A stretch of DNA of 11,315 nucleotides from JAGQTE01 sp964648005 (GTDB taxonomy: Bacteria; Actinomycetota; Acidimicrobiia; Acidimicrobiales; Acidimicrobilacustridaceae): assembly GCA_964648005.1 (NCBI GenBank), contig CAZYKR010000142.1, positions 1 to 11,315 of the forward strand, given 5' to 3'. This document shows, in pieces, positions 6,707 through 11,315 of this stretch. Made by a program: the position numbers and the translations under genes. The notes under the pieces were generated by a model that made no database searches, had not been told where the DNA came from, and saw only the letters and a program-made list of their open reading frames with translations. Within the stretch, counting starts at the first letter, position 1. Every line of letters starts with the position of its first letter.

Positions 6707-8356
6707 ATGCCTGTCACCACAACCCGACGCACCTCCGGCCGGCGAGCCGGCATCGCCGTCGTCGCCGCCCTTCTGGCGACGATCGCACTGGCGTCCTGCC
6801 GGAGCGCCGCCGTCGACCAGGCCGAACCCGCGGGAGCGGCGGCCACCACCCCGCCGTCGGGCGGTCGACTCGTCTACGGCGTGGCCTACGACGTCAACAC
6901 CTGGTCGCCGTTCGTCGAGCGATGGCTGGCCAGCGGGCAGGTGGCGGCGCAGGCCTTCTACGAGCCGCTGGCCACCGTCGACGCCGACGGCGCCGTCGTG
7001 CCCTTCCTCGCCTCCGCCATCACGCCCAACGCCGACTTCACGCAGTGGACGATCGACCTGCGCGACGGCATCCGCTTCCACGACGGCGCGCCCCTCGACG
7101 CCGAGGCGGTGGCGCTGAACCTGCGCACCCAGGGCCTCGGGTCCCCGACCAACATCGCACCGCTCAACGGCATCAGCGAGGTGGAGGTCACGGGACCGCT
7201 CCAGGTCGTCCTGCGCGCCGAGCGGCCGTTCGTCACCCTCCCCCAGCACCTCACCGGCCAGCTCGGCAACCAAGCGGGCTACATGGCATCGCCGGCGCAG
7301 ATCGGCGCCGCGGACCCCGACGGACTCCCGATCGGCACCGGACCCTTCGTGGCCACGGCCTGGGAGCCGGGCGTGGCGATCGAGGGCAAGCGCAACCCCG
7401 ACTACTGGCGAGCCGGGCTGCCCCGGCTGGACGAGATCGAGTTCCGCTTCATCCCCGACGACCGCGAGCGCCTGGCCGCCGTCGAGTCGGGCGAGCTCGA
7501 CGCGGCGACGTTCAACGATGGCGCCGTGCTCGACCTCGATGCCATCGCCGATGACCCCGACCTGCGGGTGACGGCCCAGGAGAGCGACCTCGTCCAGCGG
7601 TTCGTCGTGCTCAACGCCGCCGTGGCGCCCACCGACGATGTCGAGGTCCGCCGGGCCCTGGCCATGGCCATCGACCGACCGGCGATGGTGGCGACGGACG
7701 GCCGCGACGCCGAGGCCTCGCTCGGTCCGATCGCCGCCACGAGCGAGTGGTCCACCCTCGACACGACCCCGGCCTACGACCCGGCAGCCGCCCGCGCCGC
7801 CATCGAGCGGTGGGAGGCGGCCAACGGACCGATGCGCCTCACGCTGGCCGCCACCGACGATCCCGGAAGCGTCCGCCGCCAGCAGGCGGTGGCCGATGCG
7901 TGGACGGCGGTCGGCGTCGACGTCACCGTCGAGGCCTTCCCCCAGCCGGCGCTGCCGATCCGCGTCGCCAACGGCGAGGACCACGCCACGGTGTTCGAGA
8001 AGTTCTCGGGCCTCGATCCCGACACCTACGCCATGTTCCTGCTCGGCTCGAACGTCAATCCCATCGGCACCCCGTCGCTGAACCTCGCCCACCTCGACGA
8101 CCCGGCGTTCGACGACATCGTGTGGCGCACCCGCGCCATGGCCGAGCGCAGCGATCGGGTGGCGGCCTACTCGTCGTTCGAGCAGGAGCTGGCGGCGACC
8201 GTGCCGATCATCTGGCTGAGCGAGTCGCCGCCCCTGGTCATCGCCAGCGATCGCGTGCGCGGCATCGGCACGGCGTCGTTGCCCGACGGCGGCGAGGCGC
8301 TCGCCTTCCTGAGCGGTCGCCACGGCATGGCCGAGCTGGCCATCGACCGCGGCTGA
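6707..8356 (+). CDS. ABC transporter substrate-binding lipoprotein, family 5 (oligopeptide/nickel type)
   Basis: A 549-residue lipoprotein that should sit on the outer face of the membrane and deliver a peptide-like or other solute to an ABC importer. The N-terminus has Arg residues, a hydrophobic stretch at 16-29 and the lipobox LASC with the lipidated cysteine at residue 31. The mature part shows family 5 features in order: GGRLVYGVAYDVNTWSPF, then a tract ending FYEPLATVDADGAVVPFLA, WTIDLRDGIRFHDGAPLDAE, the hinge region GTGPFVATAWEPG, and RRALAMAIDR. Length is normal for the family. No permease or ATPase genes are adjacent, so it is an orphan binding protein that must use a transporter encoded elsewhere. 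It follows tetR by 63 bases with a hairpin and no clear -10 box in the gap, so it may depend partly on read-through from tetR. The ligand is not predictable. Confidence 0.92.
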   Translation: MPVTTTRRTSGRRAGIAVVAALLATIALASCRSAAVDQAEPAGAAATTPPSGGRLVYGVAYDVNTWSPFVERWLASGQVAAQAFYEPLATVDADGAVVPFLASAITPNADFTQWTIDLRDGIRFHDGAPLDAEAVALNLRTQGLGSPTNIAPLNGISEVEVTGPLQVVLRAERPFVTLPQHLTGQLGNQAGYMASPAQIGAADPDGLPIGTGPFVATAWEPGVAIEGKRNPDYWRAGLPRLDEIEFRFIPDDRERLAAVESGELDAATFNDGAVLDLDAIADDPDLRVTAQESDLVQRFVVLNAAVAPTDDVEVRRALAMAIDRPAMVATDGRDAEASLGPIAATSEWSTLDTTPAYDPAAARAAIERWEAANGPMRLTLAATDDPGSVRRQQAVADAWTAVGVDVTVEAFPQPALPIRVANGEDHATVFEKFSGLDPDTYAMFLLGSNVNPIGTPSLNLAHLDDPAFDDIVWRTRAMAERSDRVAAYSSFEQELAATVPIIWLSESPPLVIASDRVRGIGTASLPDGGEALAFLSGRHGMAELAIDRG

Positions 8357-8359
8357 TCG

Positions 8360-8378
8360 GCCGGTGCCGCAGGCCGGC
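8360..8378 (+). terminator. Weak hairpin after the family 5 binding-protein gene
   Basis: GCCGG (8360-8364) can pair with CCGGC (8374-8378), extended by a T-G wobble, around a 7-base loop just after the stop codon. There is no T-run. It may act as a weak terminator ahead of the next promoter, but such short GC repeats are common at this base composition. Confidence 0.25.
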
Positions 8379-8381
8379 ATC

Positions 8382-8387
8382 TAGCGT
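8382..8387 (+). promoter_or_regulatory. Candidate -10 box upstream of the acyltransferase leader
   Basis: TAGCGT fits the TAnnnT -10 pattern and lies exactly seven bases before an ATG at 8395, the same geometry as TAGATT before tetR. No convincing -35 box is visible 16-19 bases upstream. If active, the transcript would begin at the ATG of a nine-codon open frame rather than at the acyltransferase start. Confidence 0.4.
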
Positions 8388-8394
8388 GGCGCCG

Positions 8395-8424
8395 ATGCCC
8401 GCACCGACGCCCGGCGCCCCGTGA
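8395..8424 (+). CDS. Possible leaderless nine-codon leader peptide (MPAPTPGAP)
   Basis: An ATG placed seven bases after a TAGCGT -10 box opens a nine-codon frame encoding MPAPTPGAP, whose stop overlaps the acyltransferase GTG start as GTGA (8421-8424). Four of nine residues are proline and the last codon before the stop is proline, a context known to slow elongation and termination. It could couple or regulate acyltransferase translation. This is a small target and could arise by chance, so it is a candidate only. The alternative is that the acyltransferase is translated from its own GTG on a longer transcript. Confidence 0.35.
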   Translation: MPAPTPGAP

Positions 8425-10439
8425 GCGAACGACTGGCGTCGGTGCGACCCGTCACCGACCCCGACGCCGAGCGCGCCGCACATCGCTACCGCAGCGACGT
8501 CGAGGGGCTGCGGGCCGTGGCGGTGGCCGCCGTCATCGCCTTCCACGCCGGCATCGCCGGTGTCTCCGGCGGGTTCGCCGGCGTGGACGTGTTCTTCGTG
8601 ATCTCGGGTTACCTGATCACCCGCCTGCTGGTGGACGAGCGCGATCGCACCGGCCGCACCCGGATGGCGTCGTTCTACGCTCGACGGGCCCGACGCCTGC
8701 TCCCGGCGGCCACCGCCGTGCTGGTGGCGACGTTCGTGGCCGCCGCCGTGTGGCAGGGACCGCTCGAGCAGCGCGAGAGCATCGGCGACGGGCGCGCCGC
8801 GGCGCTCTTCGTCGCCAACGTGCGCTTCGCCGTGACCGCCACCGACTACCTGGGCGAGGCCACGGCGCCGTCGGTGTTCCAGCAGTACTGGTCCCTCTCG
8901 CTCGAGGAGCAGTGGTATCTGCTGTGGCCGGCGCTGCTGGTGCTGGCCGCCGTCGCCACCCGCCGTCGGGCCGTGACCGGCGTGGTGGTCGGCGCCGTGG
9001 TCGTCGGGTCCTTCGCCTGGTCGTGGCATCAGAGCTCGGCCGACGCCATCGGCGCCTTCTTCGGCCTGCCGGCGCGGGCCTGGGAGCTCGGCGTCGGCGC
9101 ACTGGTCGCCCTGGCCGCGGCGCCGCTGGCGCGCCTGGCCGACCGCAGCGCCGCCGCCCGCGCCATCGCCGGCGCCGGCGGCCTCCTCGCCATCGTCGTC
9201 GCCTGCGTGTGGTTCACCCGCACGACGCCGTGGCCGGGCTGGGCCGCCGCCCTCCCCGTCCTGGGGACGGCGGCGGTGATCGCCGCCGGCTGCGGGACCG
9301 GCCACCACCCGGCCGGGCGGTTGCTCGGCGTGGCGCCGCTGCAGTGGATCGGGCGGCGGTCGTACTCGCTGTACCTGTGGCACTGGCCGCCGCTCGTCCT
9401 CGCCGCCGACCTCACCGCCACCCGCACGGGGATGGCCACGTACCTCGTCGGCGTGGTGATCGTTGCCACCGTGTCGTATCGCTTCATCGAGCAACCGGCG
9501 CGCACCTCGCCGGCGCTCGCCGGCCACCCCCGCCGCAGCCTGGCGCTCGGCGCGGCGCTCGTCGCCGTCGGGGTGGCGGCGTCGTTCGTGTTCGCCGCCG
9601 TGGTCGACCGTCCGCTCGATGCCGGGGTGGCGTGGACCGGGCCGGCACACGTCACCGGCGCTCCGATCGCCGCCACCGACATCGTGCCGACGAACCTCAC
9701 GCCGCCGCTCGTCGATGCGGGCGCCGACAAGGACCCGTCGGCAGAGGGTCGCGCCACGTGCGCCAGGCGCGGCACCTGCAGCGCCGGCGCCGCCGACGCA
9801 TCGACCGAGGTCGTGCTGCTGGGCGACTCCCACGCCGGGCACTGGATGCCGGCGCTGGCGGCGCAGGCCGACCCGAGCGGGTGGCACGTCGACAGGGTGA
9901 CCCGCGGGGCGTGCTCACCCTTCGTGCCGCCGGACGCCGCCGACCTCGACGAGTGCGCCACGTTCCTCGACGCCGCGTGGGCCGACCTGGCGGCCGCACC
10001 GCCGGACGTGCTGGTGCTCAGCGGCCGCCACCGGACACGATTCGGGCGCGACCCCCAGGGGTGGGCCGACGAGGTCCGTGACGCCTTGGCGCTGGTGCCC
10101 GACGGGGTCCGGGTCGTCGTGGTCGGCGAGACCCCCGAGACCGACGAGCCCGTTCCGTCCTGCTTGGCGTCGCATCTCGACGACGCCAGGAGTTGCGAGC
10201 CCTCCTGGCCCGACGCCGAGGTGACCCGGATCAACGACGAGCTGCGCGCCATCGCCGAGGAGGCCAGGGCCACCTACGCCGACCCCATCGAGCTGCTGTG
10301 CGCCGACGATCGGTGCCCGGCCATCGCCGGCGACCAGCTCGTCTATCGCGACCGCAGCCACCTCACGGCGTCCTTCGTCGAGTCGCGCGCGCCCGAGGTG
10401 GCCGCCTGGATCGACGCCGCCCTCGCCGACCAGCGGTGA
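8421..10439 (+). CDS. Membrane acyltransferase (acyltransferase 3 / OafA-like) with C-terminal SGNH domain
   Basis: A 672-residue integral membrane enzyme that likely O-acylates a cell-surface polysaccharide or glycolipid. Residues 22-395 are the acyltransferase 3 domain with about ten membrane helices. It opens with YRSDVEGLRAVAV, the catalytic-type His42 (FHAG) and VDVFFVISGYLITRLL, followed by FYARRARRLLPA and YWSLSLEEQWYLLWP. After a roughly 70-residue extracytoplasmic linker comes an SGNH-type domain: GDSHAGH (Asp469, Ser470) and a distal DRSH (Asp644, His647) completing the catalytic pair. The middle 'N' block is replaced by LVLSGRHRTR. In characterised relatives the membrane part moves the acyl group across and the SGNH part finishes transfer. 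The GTG start overlaps a tiny upstream frame; GTG at 8442 is an alternative. A strong hairpin terminator follows. The acceptor is unknown, as no glycan genes lie nearby. Confidence 0.92.
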   Translation: MSERLASVRPVTDPDAERAAHRYRSDVEGLRAVAVAAVIAFHAGIAGVSGGFAGVDVFFVISGYLITRLLVDERDRTGRTRMASFYARRARRLLPAATAVLVATFVAAAVWQGPLEQRESIGDGRAAALFVANVRFAVTATDYLGEATAPSVFQQYWSLSLEEQWYLLWPALLVLAAVATRRRAVTGVVVGAVVVGSFAWSWHQSSADAIGAFFGLPARAWELGVGALVALAAAPLARLADRSAAARAIAGAGGLLAIVVACVWFTRTTPWPGWAAALPVLGTAAVIAAGCGTGHHPAGRLLGVAPLQWIGRRSYSLYLWHWPPLVLAADLTATRTGMATYLVGVVIVATVSYRFIEQPARTSPALAGHPRRSLALGAALVAVGVAASFVFAAVVDRPLDAGVAWTGPAHVTGAPIAATDIVPTNLTPPLVDAGADKDPSAEGRATCARRGTCSAGAADASTEVVLLGDSHAGHWMPALAAQADPSGWHVDRVTRGACSPFVPPDAADLDECATFLDAAWADLAAAPPDVLVLSGRHRTRFGRDPQGWADEVRDALALVPDGVRVVVVGETPETDEPVPSCLASHLDDARSCEPSWPDAEVTRINDELRAIAEEARATYADPIELLCADDRCPAIAGDQLVYRDRSHLTASFVESRAPEVAAWIDAALADQR

Positions 10440-10447
10440 GGACGCGC

Positions 10448-10477
10448 CAGGGGCCGGCCCGTGTGGACCGGCCCCTG
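10448..10477. terminator. Bidirectional hairpin terminator between convergent genes
   Basis: CAGGGGCCGG (10448-10457) pairs perfectly with CCGGCCCCTG (10468-10477) around a 10-base loop. It lies between the acyltransferase stop (8 bases upstream) and the converging lipoprotein stop at 10522. There is no long T-run on either side, as is common in GC-rich actinobacteria. By symmetry it can serve both genes. Confidence 0.7.
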
Positions 10478-10521
10478 CTGCATCGTTGCGCCGGGTGACA
10501 CCGGCGCTCGACGTCGTCCGC

Positions 10522-11229
10522 TCAGGCGGTCGTGCCCGTCGACGTGCCACACCCGTTCTCCAGGATGACCGGCGGGATGCCGGCGCTCGCCGACCCACAC
10601 GGATCCTGACCCGGGACCTGCCACACACCGTTCTGCGAGATCAGCACGATCTGGGTGTCACCGGTGGTCGAGCCGCTCGGGCGGTACGTGGCGGCGGCGT
10701 ACTCGCCGGCGCAGACGAACGCCACCACGACATTGCCCTGGGGCAGCGCAGAGCTGATCGCCGTCGCGGTGCAGGGGGCGACGCCACCCGACGCCGTGGT
10801 CGTCGAGGCCGGCTTGGCCGTGGTGGTCGAGCCTGCGGGCTTGCACACGGTCTCGCCGCTGGCGGCCGCCTTCTCGAGAGCCGAGTCGGTCTCGGGACCG
10901 AGCTCGCCGTCGACCTCGAGGCCCATGGCCGTCTGGAACGCCACGATGGCAGCGTCGGTCTCGGGGCCCATGATCCCGTCGATGTTGCCCGAATAGCAGC
11001 CGACGGCCTTCAGCTCGCCCTGCACGGTCTTGTCGAACAGGACGGTGTCGTCGCTGGACGAGCCGCCGGTGGTTCCCGGCGTCGATCCGGCGGTCGTGCC
11101 GGCGGTCGTGCCCTGCGTCGTACCGCTGCTGGTCGTGTCGTCGCTCTTCGAGCACGCAGCAGCGCCGGCGAGTGCCAGGACGACGACGACGGCGGCGCCG
11201 GCCCGGCGGATGGTTGAACGGTTCTGCAC
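10522..11229 (-). CDS. Lipoprotein with peptidoglycan-binding domain (PG_binding_1-like)
   Basis: A 235-residue exported protein. It has a signal peptide (Arg residues, then hydrophobic 12-24) ending in AAAC, so Cys26 is a plausible but weak lipidation site. A Thr/Gly/Ser-rich linker (29-60, GTTAG-type repeats) leads to a peptidoglycan-binding domain at about 63-121, with two GxxxGPET-type repeats (GNIDGIMGPETDAAIVAFQ and LEVDGELGPETDSAL). A second Thr-rich linker leads to a C-terminal domain at about 150-228 with four cysteines that I do not recognise. The GTG at 11229 was chosen because GGGAGG lies six bases upstream; a GTG at 11259 would overlap a candidate -10 box. It probably tethers its C-terminal domain to the cell wall. 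It converges on the acyltransferase gene and shares its terminator. The function of the C-terminal domain is unknown. Confidence 0.85.
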   Translation of the reverse strand: MQNRSTIRRAGAAVVVVLALAGAAACSKSDDTTSSGTTQGTTAGTTAGSTPGTTGGSSSDDTVLFDKTVQGELKAVGCYSGNIDGIMGPETDAAIVAFQTAMGLEVDGELGPETDSALEKAAASGETVCKPAGSTTTAKPASTTTASGGVAPCTATAISSALPQGNVVVAFVCAGEYAAATYRPSGSTTGDTQIVLISQNGVWQVPGQDPCGSASAGIPPVILENGCGTSTGTTA

Positions 11230-11235
11230 CTTGGA

Positions 11236-11241
11236 CCTCCC
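11236..11241 (-). promoter_or_regulatory. Ribosome binding site of the peptidoglycan-binding lipoprotein
   Basis: The minus strand reads GGGAGG six bases before the GTG at 11229-11227. This sets that codon as the start rather than the in-frame GTG at 11259. Confidence 0.7.
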
Positions 11242-11259
11242 ATGTGTGGCAGGTCGCAC

Positions 11260-11265
11260 ACCCTA
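11260..11265 (-). promoter_or_regulatory. Candidate -10 box of the lipoprotein gene
   Basis: The minus strand reads TAGGGT, matching TAnnnT and resembling the TAGnnT boxes at 5998 and 8382. Seventeen bases upstream is TCGAAA, a poor -35 match. A transcript starting about seven bases downstream would have a short untranslated leader of some 20-25 bases holding the GGGAGG ribosome binding site. Confidence 0.35.
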
Positions 11266-11315
11266 ATGGGGGTCGATCGGCCTTTCGATGAGCAAGGCTG
11301 ATCCCGAGCCACCGA

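Noticed and set aside
6712..6716. Single TGTCA just inside the family 5 binding-protein gene
   Set aside because: An isolated 5-mer within coding sequence, with no inverted partner nearby; expected by chance.
5969..8380. Long minus-strand open frame (about 800 codons) opposite tetR and the family 5 binding protein
   Set aside because: It covers two well-supported genes and the operator, has no recognisable domain and is dominated by Gly/Arg/Asp/Val composition, typical of antisense shadow in GC-rich DNA.
8238..9887. Long minus-strand open frame opposite the acyltransferase
   Set aside because: It is low-complexity and antisense to a gene with full acyltransferase and SGNH motifs; no ribosome binding site or domain supports it.
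11060..11135. Short direct repeats in the lipoprotein gene, resembling a small tandem array
   Set aside because: They encode the GTTAG-type Thr/Gly linker, are only about 12-15 bases with no spacer-repeat alternation, and are explained by protein low complexity; not CRISPR.

Overview
The window is very GC-rich (roughly 70% by eye). It has short intergenic gaps, many 4-base start/stop overlaps, GTG starts and promoters that look leaderless. This fits a high-GC actinobacterium. The gene content (branched-chain-type ABC transporter, EphD-like hydrolase-dehydrogenase fusion, actinobacterial lipoproteins) agrees, and Acidimicrobiia is a reasonable guess, but no taxonomic marker is present. There are no rRNA, tRNA, CRISPR, insertion-sequence or phage features, and no gene-free stretch over 300 bases.

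Left part, minus strand (1-5893): five tightly packed genes that look like one operon read right to left. In transcription order they are an M24-family metallopeptidase-like protein, an alpha/beta-hydrolase fused to a short-chain dehydrogenase, a ferritin-like predicted metal-dependent hydrolase (PF10118 type), a branched-chain-amino-acid-type ABC substrate-binding protein, and a LivH-type permease cut by the left edge. Three of the four junctions are ATGA or GTGA overlaps and the fourth is a 6-base gap. The remaining transporter genes (a LivM permease and the LivG/LivF ATPases) would be expected just outside the window.

Centre (5894-6706): a divergent control region with five TGTCA/TGACA half-sites within 42 bases, including a perfect palindrome over the -35 position, followed by a TetR-family regulator on the plus strand. 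The obvious model is that this TetR protein controls itself and the catabolic/transport operon. A perfect 11-base-pair hairpin separates tetR from the next gene.

Right part: a lipoprotein substrate-binding protein of the oligopeptide type (ABC family 5) without adjacent permeases. It is followed by a membrane acyltransferase with a C-terminal SGNH domain, whose GTG start overlaps the stop of a possible leaderless nine-codon, proline-rich leader peptide. A strong two-way hairpin terminator then separates this from a convergent minus-strand lipoprotein carrying a peptidoglycan-binding domain.

Together, the left half reads as an inducible uptake-and-degradation locus for an unidentified small molecule, and the right half as cell-envelope functions. 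The substrate is not evident from sequence. The most interesting items are the clustered operator, the five-gene operon with its unusual enzyme set, and the candidate proline-rich leader peptide.
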